From contig NW_024037076.1 in assembly GCF_015706575.1 (NCBI RefSeq), positions 12,528,898-12,592,897 on the forward strand: DNA of 64,000 nt, given 5' to 3'. The stretch is from Patiria miniata (Eukaryota > Echinodermata > Asteroidea > Valvatida > Asterinidae). A model generated the notes under the pieces. It was not told where the DNA came from. It saw nothing but the letters and a program-made list of their open reading frames with translations, and made no database searches. Below are positions 56,801 through 59,060 of this stretch, piece by piece (the first letter of the stretch is position 1; each line of letters opens with the position of its first letter). The translations under genes were made by a program, and so were the position numbers.

Positions 56801-57338
56801 GCCCATTGCATACATCAATAACTAATGCCACAAATGGCCGCCAAGACCGTCTGCTGCCGAGCTGATGTGTGCATCCAAAGTGGGCTCTAAAAACACATTT
56901 TTCCGAAAATGTATTCACATTTTCAGAGCTTTCTGGATTCGTCTTAAGTGAAATCACAAGGTAAGGTGAACATTGATTTGATACCGTTTGATCAGTCAAA
57001 GACAGTCAGAAATTCAATCCACTTCCATAACTTATACACATATTTCAAAAGGCACCGTGGATAGTCAAATTCCATCAAGACACAAAAGCAAGTAACTGTT
57101 ACGTACATTTGGTTTATCCATCTGCTTAAGTCAAAGTATACATGTAGCTGTACCAAGCTCCAATGATAAAAACAAGTGAATTATAATGAAAGAAATCCTG
57201 ACTAATTCCCCACTCTTGGTATGGAATGGATTCTACTCACCTAGTCATGACGCTGGTGTGTGTTCTACTATCCATCTTGCAGGCGAGGAGGAGGGCGTGG
57301 CCCCACAGGCCCGCCTTCATGGCAGCCTCCAAGGCATC
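15476..57338 (-). CDS. SEC16: Sec16, COPII coat scaffold at ER exit sites: C-terminal half, 17 exons, 5' end outside the window
   Basis: Sec16 organises ER exit sites and binds Sec13, Sec23 and other COPII proteins. The 17 exons encode about 829 aa. First comes part of the central conserved domain ([85 protein letters not shown]). Ser/Gln-rich linkers follow, then the C-terminal block [36 protein letters not shown] and FFNP. All match vertebrate SEC16A strongly. Splice phases agree at every junction except around exon 28686-28884. The N-terminal half lies beyond 64000. At least one intron hosts GPCR genes. Confidence 0.95.
17560..17597. repeat. Perfect 38-bp palindrome
   Basis: Each arm reads AATTTCCAACGCTGATCGG and the two meet without a spacer. 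It may be a recent hairpin insertion or a MITE remnant; no target duplication was found. Confidence 0.85.
17664..17764. mobile_element. Small foldback element (TGGTTCCCTGAC ends)
   Basis: TGGTTCCCTGAC near 17680 is inverted as GTCAGGGAACCA near 17746, with a ~55 bp spacer. This is consistent with a MITE of about 90 bp, ends uncertain. Confidence 0.5.
18965..19256. repeat. tRNA-derived SINE, inverted composite form
   Basis: The tRNA-like head is on the minus strand (B-box complement GGGACTCGAACCC, A-box complement ACCACTCGACCACC). After a leader it is followed by the SINE body on the plus strand (TATACAGTGTTTAT, GAAGGGCAAAACC, CAACATCACCCTGCGAAAAT, CCATCTTATAA). The same arrangement is found at 28361-28640 and 33770-34136. 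Confidence 0.75.
21631..21810 (-). CDS. SEC16: SEC16 exon: FFNPNTFG and poly-Gln
   Basis: The acceptor is TTAATCAG|TTCTTT and the donor AAT|GTAAGT; 60 codons, phase 0. It encodes [18 protein letters not shown], a run of about eleven Gln and [10 protein letters not shown]. Confidence 0.9.
22174..23468. mobile_element. hAT-like non-autonomous transposon (1.3 kb)
   Basis: Inverted ends CAGGGGTGTGA / TCACACCCCTG are bounded by a direct GTACGT duplication (22168-22173 and 23469-23474). CAGGGG-type ends are typical of hAT elements, though their duplication is normally 8 bp. No transposase frame is visible. Inside lie a fragment of the GGATCC-type element (about 22240-22345) and a long hairpin (22446-22532), so it has nested insertions or is chimeric. 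It sits between the two poly-Gln SEC16 exons. Confidence 0.72.
22446..22532. repeat. 87-bp hairpin with ~42-bp arms
   Basis: The left arm AACTTGTATATGAAAACTGG and onward is mirrored by CCAGTTTTCATATACAAGTT with about one mismatch and almost no loop. It is followed by a direct duplication of TTAAAATATTATTTTAACTC (22531-22578). Confidence 0.88.
23575..23655. repeat. Dispersed repeat fragment containing the empty site of a SINE insertion
   Basis: On the minus strand this repeat reads CTCTCGAGGACAATGC, TTTCCCTTTGTCCCTGTAAT, ACACTCTCCCATAGACTAAG. The paralogous copy at 30433-30765 is split by a SINE exactly within CTCTCCCATAG. Confidence 0.7.
23763..23938 (-). CDS. SEC16: SEC16 exon ending in a poly-Gln tract
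   Basis: The acceptor is GTTACAG|TTGCAG and the donor CAGCAG|GTATAC. It encodes [31 protein letters not shown], then an uninterrupted Gln run of roughly 20 residues coded by CAA and CAG up to the splice site. Confidence 0.88.
23993..24310 (+). repeat. SINE-like dispersed repeat (ACCCATTTATACTCCTGGGTGG type)
   Basis: Contains CAGGTACCCATTTATACTCC, TGGGTGGAGAGAAGCAATTG and a B-box-like GGGTTCGAACC near 24250. A relative lies at 51425-51712 and a 5' fragment at 3620-3712. From memory the motif is widespread in marine invertebrate genomes. Confidence 0.65.
24487..24627 (-). CDS. SEC16: SEC16 exon: KRNYVDVF
   Basis: The acceptor is TTGACAG|CCAAGC and the donor GCTG|GTACAA (phase 1). [12 protein letters not shown] corresponds to human RYVDVLNPSG and is followed by PSNLF, as in the human IPSNLFVP stretch. 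Confidence 0.93.
25595..25736 (-). CDS. SEC16: SEC16 exon: Pro/Gly-rich linker
   Basis: The acceptor is TTTTTAG|AGCGAT and the donor CCAG|GTAAAC (phase 1). It encodes [20 protein letters not shown], a Gly/Pro-rich tract and SGDNKFRRP. Confidence 0.9.
25936..26052. mobile_element. Foldback MITE, copy 2 of 2
   Basis: The left arm AAGGCCCCCTTCAAAGG faces the right arm CCTTTGAAACGGGCCTTT, with TATTGTACAAAGTGACAGCC in the middle. It is a diverged copy of 12816-12949. Confidence 0.72.
26551..26907. mobile_element. Candidate non-autonomous element with CAGGGGTGAGA ends
   Basis: CAGGGGTGAGA at 26551 is mirrored by TCTCACCCCTG ending 26907. The ends resemble those of the element at 22174-23468. The right part holds short ATCCTGACAAA-type repeats. 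No clear target duplication. Confidence 0.45.
26984..27040 (-). CDS. SEC16: SEC16 exon: [14 protein letters not shown]
   Basis: This 19-codon exon is bounded by GATTAG|ATCCAG and [28 protein letters not shown] matches human IVWDEKKNQWVNLNEPEEE. Confidence 0.96.
27535..27627 (-). CDS. SEC16: SEC16 exon: GWFGGFF...HLPDDSDKS
   Basis: The acceptor is GTTGTAG|GGCGGT and the donor TCT|GTAAGT; 31 codons. It encodes [18 protein letters not shown] and [13 protein letters not shown]. The WF and HLPDD motifs are a Sec16 C-terminal signature. Confidence 0.95.
28259..28330 (+). pseudogene. tRNA-like sequence, probably a tRNA pseudogene or SINE head
   Basis: A cloverleaf is recognisable. The acceptor GGCTGGA pairs with TCCAGTC, the D arm is GAGCTCAGTTGGTAGAGC, and the anticodon stem CCGGA/TCCGG encloses ACAGTAA. 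The T arm fails (GCAGA against CCCAC) and position 33 is C rather than U. A functional tRNA is therefore unlikely; the nominal anticodon would be AGU. Confidence 0.5.
28361..28640. repeat. tRNA-derived SINE, inverted composite form
   Basis: A minus-strand body and tRNA-like head (GTGGGACTCGAAACCAC, ACCACTCGACCAC) joins directly to a plus-strand body (CACTCGGGAGGTAACACACT, GAAGGGCAAAACC, ACATCACCCCAATGC). The two bodies face each other and could form a long stem. Confidence 0.75.
28686..28884 (-). CDS. SEC16: SEC16 exon with an internal reading-frame conflict
   Basis: From the acceptor ACATAG|GGTTCA in phase 0 the frame reads [19 protein letters not shown] and on through a Pro/Ser/Thr-rich stretch. 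The basic segment [16 protein letters not shown] that must join the next exon (GGGRGWFGG) is in the +1 frame. The exon is 199 nt (one more than a multiple of three). Either a single-base indel is present, or the true acceptor is CCCCAG|GTGGAAGG, giving a phase-consistent 117-nt exon at 28686-28802. Confidence 0.75.
28995..29142. mobile_element. MITE with ATAGAGTACCGAAGTG ends
   Basis: The 16-bp end ATAGAGTACCGAAGTG is exactly mirrored by CACTTCGGTACTCTAT. The element is 148 bp and GC-richer than its surroundings, with no frame. Confidence 0.75.
29430..30420. repeat. Array-unit relic and a duplicated flanking block
   Basis: ACAAACTGCCTGTACTGACC and the following ~90 bp occur at 29438 and again at 30313. 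Between them, 29942-30170 resembles the 5' flank of the GPCR units (AAGTCTGTGGTC, TTACCAATCAAA, AAAAGCCTGAA, GCTCCAGAAT). No receptor coding sequence is attached, so this looks like the remnant of an array unit. Confidence 0.6.
30492..30737 (+). repeat. tRNA-derived SINE, monomer, with 12-bp target duplication
   Basis: The 246-bp element has A box TGGTCGAGTGGTAAGAC, B box GGTTCGAGTCCCACC and a body ending ACCCCGGCGCAAAAATTCC then ATCTTATA. It is flanked by ACTCTCCCATAG at 30480-30491 and 30738-30749. An uninterrupted paralogous site lies at 23575-23655, confirming the boundaries. Related copies are listed separately. Confidence 0.88.
30765..31030 (+). mobile_element. LINE 3' end fragment
   Basis: The translation [39 protein letters not shown] and [12 protein letters not shown] resembles the extreme C-terminus of many invertebrate non-LTR reverse transcriptases (GRP, DxxxW motifs). 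An (ATG)n-like tail follows a stop codon. The upstream RT domain is absent, as expected of a 5'-truncated LINE copy. Confidence 0.7.
31042..31370. repeat. Relic of the GPCR array 5' flank
   Basis: The region around GTTTCCCCACAGCTTTGACC, TTAGAATGCTCC, AACAAAGTTGCAA and GCATCAGC matches the distal upstream flank of the GPCR units (compare 33590-33760 and 45240-45480). It belongs to a unit whose receptor is missing. Confidence 0.6.
31379..31640 (+). repeat. Second tRNA-derived SINE family, copy 1
   Basis: A-box-like TGCTCAGTGGTTAGGG, B-box-like GGGTTCAAATCC and a body with CCATCCAGGAGTGAAAATGG and TTGGCTCGGGACCG. The same element lies in the equivalent place, just 3' of the receptor, in the next two units (34204-34465, 37048-37309). 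It was therefore duplicated with the unit. This copy has a short internal deletion near 31570. Confidence 0.78.
31711..32805 (-). CDS. Class A GPCR, array copy 1, intronless
   Basis: A 364-aa seven-transmembrane receptor of the rhodopsin class, ligand unknown. Visible landmarks are GN at 37-38 (TM1), NLAIAD with Asp66 (TM2), Cys86 paired by position with Cys175, FERY at 119-122 in place of DRY, Trp148 (TM4) and N-glycosylation site NYT at 170. Pro266 stands in TM6 without the usual CWxP, NPVLY is at 304-308, and CC at 324-325 is a possible palmitoylation site. The tail ends YESSV, a class I PDZ-ligand form. The start chosen is the MALL codon shared by copies 1-4; an in-frame ATG 17 codons upstream is not shared. 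It is nested in a SEC16 intron on the same strand. Confidence 0.92.
   Translation of the reverse strand: MALLSTPAPTQRMPDFFEPNSILIGVEISLGIVGLIGNLLVAVAIVRSKSLHSLTHYFLLNLAIADSLVCITGIIDSQFFFLYNTCTQDTLWPRLAAAYACLKKSSPEQSVLSLLVVTFERYIGIVHALRHRSFFTRRKVILLILLIWFMPLLLEAVQSIWFLAQIQTLNYTVSCSLPVAPSGPVHNAYLHALIFSSLRALLLFAAPAAAMIWMYVQILKDLKQSAQRRQNLGMQGCYPNELHRAMQKLTHTLLLVTIAFLALILPEKGLYLVSMVIFKDTSNQPFGIALQCALILSLINSAINPVLYGLKYDRFRQAIVSTFCCRSNTTANQNAPDARVNFQPIALPQLRKHQTSPIYYESSV
32980..33060 (-). promoter_or_regulatory. Conserved proximal upstream block of the GPCR units
   Basis: A block about 200 bp upstream of the ATG is kept in all units. On the minus strand it reads CTTGTTTACCCC, then TATGACGTTTTCCACTCAGT. 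It contains a CRE-like TGACGTTT in copies 1-4. A promoter role is inferred only from position and conservation, and conservation is partly explained by recent duplication. Confidence 0.35.
33770..34136. repeat. Inverted composite SINE with target duplication and known empty site
   Basis: A minus-strand SINE (body, then tRNA-like head and leader) faces a plus-strand SINE body, joined by AACTATTATAAGATAGAA and its mirror. The whole is flanked by ATTGCTTACATG (33758-33769) and ATTGCATACATG (34137-34148). The equivalent place beyond unit 3 (about 39436-39455) is uninterrupted, so this is one insertion event. Confidence 0.82.
34204..34465 (+). repeat. Second tRNA-derived SINE family, copy 2
   Basis: Same element as 31379-31640, with GTGGCTCAGTGGTTAGGG and GGGTTCAAATCC. 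It lies 3' of GPCR copy 2. Confidence 0.78.
34551..35645 (-). CDS. Class A GPCR, array copy 2, intronless
   Basis: A 364-aa receptor nearly identical to copy 1, with differences scattered along the chain (for example [11 protein letters not shown] at the N-terminus and NPVLYCLKY in TM7). All landmarks of copy 1 are kept: FERY, both extracellular Cys, NPVLY, the CC pair and the ESSV tail. Same strand and unit structure, 2840 bp upstream of copy 1 by stop-to-stop distance. Confidence 0.92.
   Translation of the reverse strand: MALLTTPAPTQQMPDFFKPISILIGVEISLGIVGLIGNLLVAVAIVRSKSLHSLTHYFLLNLAIADSLVCITGNIDSQFFFTYNTCTQDTLWPRLGAAYACLKKSSPEQSVLSLLVVTFERYIGIVHALRHRSFFTRRKVILLMLLFWFTPLLLEAVQSIWFLVQVQTLNYTVSCSLPVAPSGPVHNAYLHALIFSSLRALLLFAAPAAAMIWMYVQILKDLKQSTQRRQNLGMHGCYPNELHHAMQRLTHTLLLVTIAFLALILPAKGLYLASMVIFKDTSNQPFGIALQCALILSLINSAINPVLYCLKYDRFRQAIVSTFCCRSNTTANQNTPDARVNFQPIALPQLRKHQTSPIYYESSV
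36608..36980. repeat. Inverted composite SINE in unit 2 (duplicate of 33770-34136)
   Basis: Same inverted arrangement and same flanks (ATTGCTTACATG and ATTGCGTACATG). Its identical position shows that it was copied with the ~2.8 kb unit rather than inserted independently. Confidence 0.8.
37048..37309 (+). repeat. Second tRNA-derived SINE family, copy 3
   Basis: Same element as 31379-31640, with GTGGCTCAGTGGTTAGGG and GGGTTCGAATCC. It lies 3' of GPCR copy 3. Confidence 0.78.
37374..38468 (-). CDS. Class A GPCR, array copy 3, intronless
   Basis: A 364-aa receptor very close to copies 1 and 2. Its N-terminus reads [20 protein letters not shown], and it keeps FERYIGI, ILLIWF, the ECL2 motif [16 protein letters not shown] and the ESSV tail. 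Stop-to-stop spacing from copy 2 is 2823 bp. The composite SINE that follows units 1 and 2 is absent beyond this one. Confidence 0.92.
   Translation of the reverse strand: MALLTTPTLTRQMPDVFEPNSILIGVEISLGIVGLIGNLLVAVAIVRSKSLHSLTHYFLLNLAIADSLVCITGIIDSQFFFTYNTCTQDTLRLRLAAAYACLKKSSPEQSVLSLLVVTFERYIGIVHALRHRSFFTRRKVILLILLIWFTPLLLEAVQSIWFLAQIQALNYTVSCSVPVAPSDPVHNAYLHALIFSSLRALLLFAAPAAAMIWMYVQILKDLKQSAQRRQNLGMQGCYPNELHRAMQKLTHTLLLVTIAFLALILPEKGLYLASMVIFKDTSNQPFGIALQCALILSLINSAINPVLYGLKYDRFQQAIVSTFCCRSNTTANQNTPDARVNFQPIALPQLRKHQTSPIYYESSV
39660..40754 (-). CDS. Class A GPCR, array copy 4, intronless, diverged middle
   Basis: A 364-aa receptor sharing near-identical TM1 to early TM2 and TM6 to tail with copies 1-3. 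TM2 end to TM5 is clearly diverged ([50 protein letters not shown]). It keeps FERYIGI, an ECL2 NCT glycosylation site and NPVLY, and ends CETSV, again a class I PDZ form. The divergent region covers the likely ligand pocket. Confidence 0.92.
   Translation of the reverse strand: MALLTTPASTQQMPDISEPNSILIGVEISLSIVGLIGNLLVALAIVRSKSLHSLTNYFLLNLAIADSLVCVTGIISSQVLFVSSICIQDTMWLLVVAAYTYLKRSFMEQSVLGLLLVTFERYIGIVHSLRHRSYFTRRKVVLLLLIVWFMPLFFEAWPWVCFFVLRRTLNCTESGSLVDDWSGPVHDLFFAEIVFVIVNSLVLFAAPAIAMIWMYVQILKDLRQSAQRRKNLGMQGCYPNELHLARQRLTHTLLLVTAAFLALILPEKVIYFVAMIIFKDTSTEPYGIALQCALILSLINSAINPVLYGLKYDRFRQAIVSTFCCRSNTAANQNTPDAQMNIQPIALPQLRKLRTSRIFCETSV
41643..42175. mobile_element. MITE with TTAA target and AGGGRCACTAGGTCCT ends, complete
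   Basis: The 533-bp element is bounded by TTAA (41639-41642 and 42176-42179), with ends AGGGACACTAGGTCCT and AGGGGCACTAGGTCCT (complement). TTAA duplication points to a piggyBac-type transposase in trans. A second copy is at 47651-48177 and a half copy at 52945-53249. Confidence 0.85.
42928..43989 (-). CDS. Class A GPCR, array copy 5, intronless, most diverged
   Basis: A 353-aa receptor starting [22 protein letters not shown]1, the TM6-TM7 region ([14 protein letters not shown]) and the tail (YCETSV) stay close to the other copies, while TM2 end to TM5 differs ([34 protein letters not shown]). It retains FERYIGI, Trp in TM4, NCS in ECL2 and the CC pair. The shorter N-terminus results from loss of the MALLTT start region. 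Confidence 0.92.
   Translation of the reverse strand: MPTPKMPDIAEPNSILIGVEISLGIVGLIGNLLVAVAIVRSKSLHSLTHYFLLNLAIADSLVCVTGIVSSRFSILYIVCRQDTLSWHAVAAYTFLKRCIPEQSVLSLLLVTFERYIGIVHSLRHRSFFMRRRVIVLICFVWFTPVLVETRPSVWLLLRIQTLNCSEPEFVSNPDPNPYLHGIGFVILSALLLFAAPAAAMIWMYVQIVRDLKQSARRRQNLGMQGCYPAELHRARQRLTHTLLLVTAAFLALILPERVVSLVATAIFNNTSSESYGIALQCAVILSLINSAINPVLYGLKYDRFQQAIVSTFCCRSNTAVNQSNPHAKMNVQPLAPPQLRKLRTSPIYCETSV
44196..44216 (-). promoter_or_regulatory. Candidate TATA box of GPCR copy 5
   Basis: The minus strand reads CCCACTTTATAAGCGCTGAC about 210 bp upstream of the ATG, inside the block conserved among units. In copies 1-4 the matching place reads CATGATTAAGC or similar, without a good TATA. Confidence 0.35.
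44705..45212. mobile_element. MITE family of 13004-13557, reversed copy
   Basis: Starts TATAGTCCATCATTTGCAG and ends CAAATGATGGACTATATC, inverted. It contains the markers CCAAAAAGTAA and TCTGGCAAGCTGTCATTT in reverse orientation. Confidence 0.7.
45215..45860 (-). pseudogene. GPCR array unit with the receptor deleted
   Basis: 45240-45480 matches the distal upstream flank of the units, with AGAATGCTCCATCTACCAC and AACAGAGTTGCAAGAG. 45606-45645 matches the receptor's last codons (CTAAAGGCTGCTTTCCAAGT, GATGGGTGAAGTTCG). Immediately beyond it stands the proximal promoter flank (GAGCAGAGACAATG, TTGTTCGAGGGGTAAACAAG). The ~1.1 kb coding region between tail and promoter is missing. Confidence 0.7.
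46137..46278. mobile_element. MITE with AATAAGCCTCTGTACTGATGA ends
   Basis: The ends AATAAGCCTCTGTACTGATG and (complement) AATAAGCCTCTGTACTGATG are perfect for 20 bp and continue imperfectly. The interior is GC-rich with CCGTGGGCCCCCACTGG. It is 142 bp without a frame. It separates the receptor-less unit from a further flank fragment at 46550-46625. Confidence 0.82.
46550..46630. repeat. Fragment of GPCR unit upstream flank
   Basis: CTGCACTCAGATTACAAC followed by CATCAGTATTGGCC and TTAGGCAAGCA matches the flank at about 33175-33235. It is the displaced continuation of the relic at 45215-45860. Confidence 0.55.
47651..48177. mobile_element. MITE family of 41643-42175, diverged copy
   Basis: Bounded by TTAA (47647-47650, 48178-48181). 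Ends GGGACATTACGTC and (complement) AGGGGCACTATGGCCTG. Interior blocks GGGCTACAAAAGGCG and GGGGAACGGTAAGACATTAG match the complete copy. Confidence 0.78.
48430..48660. repeat. Dispersed repeat, second copy (see 927-1340)
   Basis: Shares GCTGAATGGTCAGAACC, GGAGGTCAA, CACAGTGTTG and the following TTTTGCAT block with the copy at the left edge. It lies in the GPCR-bearing intron near the SEC16 exon at 48845. Confidence 0.4.
48845..49218 (-). CDS. SEC16: SEC16 exon: YYQP / Gln-rich linker
   Basis: The acceptor is CTTGCAG|TTGGCG and the donor ACT|GTAAGA (phase 0). It encodes [16 protein letters not shown], a run of about nine Gln, and [20 protein letters not shown]. It is the last exon before the ~20 kb GPCR-bearing intron. 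Confidence 0.9.
49480..49896. mobile_element. MITE family of 13004-13557, truncated copy
   Basis: Contains GTCATGTTTTGAACTGCGCC, GACAGCATGCCAGAAGG and CAGTTACTTTTTGGATAGC. It lies between two SEC16 exons and ends close to the donor at 49909. Confidence 0.7.
49909..50065 (-). CDS. SEC16: SEC16 exon: Ser-rich linker
   Basis: The acceptor is ATATAG|GAGGGG and the donor GCAG|GTATGT (phase 1). It encodes [20 protein letters not shown] and an acidic/Ser-rich tail ending KEPYTA. Linkage rests on phase and position; the linker is weakly conserved. Confidence 0.88.
50521..50625 (-). CDS. SEC16: SEC16 exon: [13 protein letters not shown]
   Basis: The acceptor is CGTAAAG|CTTGCC and the donor AAT|GTAAGT; 35 codons, phase 0. 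It encodes [17 protein letters not shown] and [15 protein letters not shown], corresponding to the end of the Sec16 central helical domain. Confidence 0.93.
51090..51180. repeat. TGTTCGGTATAGC short tandem repeat
   Basis: About five copies of an ~17-bp unit (ATGTTCGGTATAGCCCA and variants) in a SEC16 intron. Confidence 0.8.
51272..51358 (-). CDS. SEC16: SEC16 exon: [13 protein letters not shown]
   Basis: The acceptor is CCTTCAG|GCTCTG and the donor CAG|GTAAGA; 29 codons, phase 0. It encodes [18 protein letters not shown] and TLVTQIYQ, the counterpart of human ALHYCEAIA. Confidence 0.93.
51425..51712 (+). repeat. SINE-like dispersed repeat
   Basis: Contains TTTATAAAGCGCACGTATCC, AAGGCGCTACATCATTATTA, TCCTGGGTGGAGAGAAGC and a B-box-like ACTTGAACCCACAACC. 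Same family as 23993-24310. The minisatellite that follows starts exactly at its 3' end. Confidence 0.7.
51713..52035. repeat. 18-bp minisatellite (GCGCCATGTGCGTACTGC)
   Basis: About seventeen or eighteen copies of an 18-bp unit, drifting from ...TACTGCGC... on the left to ...TACTTCGC... on the right. A unit that is a multiple of three and lacks stops leaves several frames open on both strands. None resembles a protein, and it lies in a SEC16 intron. Confidence 0.92.
52085..52245 (+). repeat. tRNA-derived SINE, monomer copy
   Basis: A box CGGTGGTTGAGTGGCAAGAC, B box GGGCTCGAGTCCCAC, body GTTTATACAGTG and GAAGGGCAAAACCTAAT. Same family as 30492-30737. Confidence 0.75.
52338..52497 (-). CDS. 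SEC16: SEC16 exon: [15 protein letters not shown]
   Basis: It is preceded by a T tract and CAG and ends CAG|GTACGA. It encodes [37 protein letters not shown] and LTTQ, matching human EAIQxTEVYEYAQSL and FKFIYSCRLAEMGLATQ. Confidence 0.96.
52905..53249. mobile_element. Chimeric MITE remnant
   Basis: The left edge is a GGATCC-type element end (CCCCCTCTGGATCCGCGCCTG, 52924-52944). From about 52945 the sequence is the right half of the 41643-42175 family, ending AGGACCTAGTGCCCCT before TTAA (53250-53253). One element has replaced the left half of the other. Confidence 0.7.
54012..54123 (-). CDS. SEC16: SEC16 exon: [17 protein letters not shown]
   Basis: The acceptor is TCTGTAG|CCTCC and the donor CACAG|GTATGT (phase 2). 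It encodes [19 protein letters not shown] and KMVLLGASH, equivalent to human ASRGLxxAAHFCYLMAQ and LLGSSH. Confidence 0.96.
54612..54729 (-). CDS. SEC16: SEC16 exon: [18 protein letters not shown]
   Basis: The acceptor is CCCTCAG|AGTTGT and the donor CTTG|GTATGA (phase 1). It encodes [19 protein letters not shown] followed by [20 protein letters not shown], a diagnostic Sec16 central-domain segment. Confidence 0.97.
55469..55550 (-). CDS. SEC16: SEC16 exon: [19 protein letters not shown]
   Basis: The acceptor is CTTGTAG|ATTTGCC and the donor GTCACT|GTGAGT. It encodes [19 protein letters not shown] and DRQPAAVT, matching human FANSLPxxDPLQTVYQLMSG. Confidence 0.96.
55677..56466. mobile_element. 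hAT-like MITE with 8-bp target duplication and internal tandem units
   Basis: Ends CAAGGGCGGATCCAG / CTGGATCCGCCCTTG are perfect for 15 bp and bounded by AGTACGTC on both sides (55669-55676, 56467-56474). Four internal blocks with TTTCTGACCACTTTAACCAA occur near 55811, 55989, 56137 and 56316, forming a duplicated ~325-bp higher-order unit. Fragments lie at 9600, 11370, 22240 and 52920. Open frames through it come from the repeat, not a protein. Confidence 0.88.
56585..56685 (-). repeat. tRNA-like SINE head or tRNA pseudogene
   Basis: The minus strand shows A-box-like GACTAGTGAAGCGGATAAGG and B-box-like GCGGGTTCAAAACCC at tRNA spacing. A complete cloverleaf is not convincing. Confidence 0.45.
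57241..57338 (-). CDS. SEC16: SEC16 exon: [18 protein letters not shown]
   Basis: The acceptor is TTTCCCAG|GATGCC and the donor ACTAG|GTGAGT (phase 2). It encodes [19 protein letters not shown] and [14 protein letters not shown], nearly identical to the human central-domain helices. It is the most upstream SEC16 exon in the window. Confidence 0.96.
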
Positions 57339-57473
57339 CTGGGAAATAACAACATCATGAATAATCATGTATACCTTCATATATTATAATGTGTACATTC
57401 ATGAATAAATATGTATCAGACCATCCCTAATGGCAGCCCCACGGCATCCTGGGAAGCATAACATCTTCTCAAC

Positions 57474-57683
57474 AATAAAGCCTTTTCGGAGTTCCAACTG
57501 CGCATTCATAACCTGTGACGACGCACATTGTGTGTCTCAAATGGCCTTTGACAACATCGCGCCACTGACTTTACAAAAAGGCTGTTTGTGCATTGTGGGT
57601 ACTGTCAAAGGGCATTTGAGACAAACAATGCGCGTTGTCACAGGTTACGAATGCGCGCAGTTGGAACTCCAAAAAGGCTTATT
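57474..57683. mobile_element. MITE with ~78-bp inverted arms
   Basis: Left arm AATAAAGCCTTTTCGGAGTT through CTCAAATGGCCTTTGACA is mirrored by the right arm ending AACTCCAAAAAGGCTTATT. The loop is about 50 bp. The translation across it is not protein-like. Confidence 0.85.
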
Positions 57684-57688
57684 GGTGA

Positions 57689-59060
57689 GCGCAAGGCCGA
57701 GACTATTCAGTCAAATGTTGCTTCTGATGGGGATGACAGTAACACGGTTCATGCCCCGGCGCACTACAACTTTGAGGAATTTTCCTGATACTATTGAAGA
57801 TCTTGTTAAGAAACAGATTAGTTCAATGCCTATCAGGAAAGCAACTGGTCCCTATGGCATAAATGTTAAGCTTCTTAAAAGAGGTTGCGGAATGCTGAAA
57901 GTCGTTTTGTTTCTTATTTTGTTTTTTATTGTAGAGTAGACCCATAAATATCATAATGACAAACTCCCGTTCTTTTGTAATGTGCGTTTATATGTTTATA
58001 AAACTGAAATTCATCGAGTAATTTGTTGGTCGGCGAGCACATAATTGAAATCAACAGTCGTCGGGTTCTTCGTAAAATGAGAAAAATCGTGACGTAATAA
58101 ACAGGACTCGTGTATACTACGCTGCATCGGGAGTCCTGTTTATTACGTCACGATTTACTATGTTTTGTTTGCTGCCCCCAACGACGACTTTTACACAAAT
58201 TGCACGTTCGGGTCGAAACAGGACCTGAAAAACAGCTATCAAAAGTACCTTTTGTACTCATTTCATGACAGACACAATAGTCGTTTTTATTTCATCACAC
58301 CTTAGGCTACATATACCCGAAAAATGACTGAAATGTCTTCGAGCATTCCACAACCTCTTTAAACTAACATGCCCCCATATTATTGGGGCGCTTACTTGTA
58401 TTTTCAACTTGTCACTAAGAACTGGTCTTTATTCCGATGCGTGGAAACATGCCTCAGTTATTCCCATCCACAAGGGTGGAGATAAGTATAGTGTCAATAA
58501 CTATCGTACCTCGATGAGAACAATTTGATTTCTGCTTGCCAAATCAGGTTTAAGACCACTGCCCTCGACGGACACCACTTTGCATAGATTAATTAATCAT
58601 TTTGTCTTTATGCAACAGATTTAGGGAAAATGACAGGTACCGTTTTTATTGATCTTAGTAAGGCATTCAATTCTGTCAATCAGTTTATCCTCTTATAGAG
58701 AAGCTACAGAATGTATGCACTTGTCAGGGTCTGTTTTCAACTGGTTTGGTTCATACTTAACCAACAGCAAACAATTTGTGTGCATTGAACGGAACAAATC
58801 TAGTCCACTCCCGTTAAATACTGGTGTACCACAAGGGTCAATCCTTGGGCAACTGTTGTTCATTGTCTATACTATGGACCTTCCTTAGAACTATAAATCC
58901 CAAGAATTGTCAATTGTACAGGTACATGTACGCAGATGACTCTACAATAACATCAATATTTGAAGAAATCGAGAGCAGCCTTAACGAAGCAATGGTTAGA
59001 ATAAACGATTTTATGAACATACATGTACATTGTATATATGCGTTCATGACAAAATAGAGA
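57689..59060 (+). mobile_element. LINE reverse transcriptase, degraded, split by a MITE
   Basis: Non-LTR RT motifs appear in order: IRKATGPYGINVKLLK, then (after the MITE at 57879-58358) AWKHASVIPIHKGGDKYS, FIDLSKAFNSVN, NTGVPQGSILGQLLF and YMYADDSTI. A segment between NNYR and the next block is missing and the frame changes several times, so it is inactive. The clade is not determined; the motifs are CR1/Jockey-like. Confidence 0.8.
57879..58358. mobile_element. TTAA-flanked MITE inserted in the LINE
   Basis: TTAA at 57875-57878 and 58359-58362. Ends AAGAGGTTGCGGAATGCT and (complement) AGAGGTTGTGGAATGCT. The LINE reading continues across the insertion (KLLK then LTCPHIIG), so the LINE is older. 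An internal palindrome around TCGTGACGTAATAAACAGGA lies at 58088-58160. Confidence 0.85.

Noticed and set aside
57430-57939. 169-aa open frame
   Set aside because: It crosses an inverted-repeat MITE, the LINE fragment and the start of another MITE. Only the KATGPYGINVKLLK part is real, degraded LINE coding.
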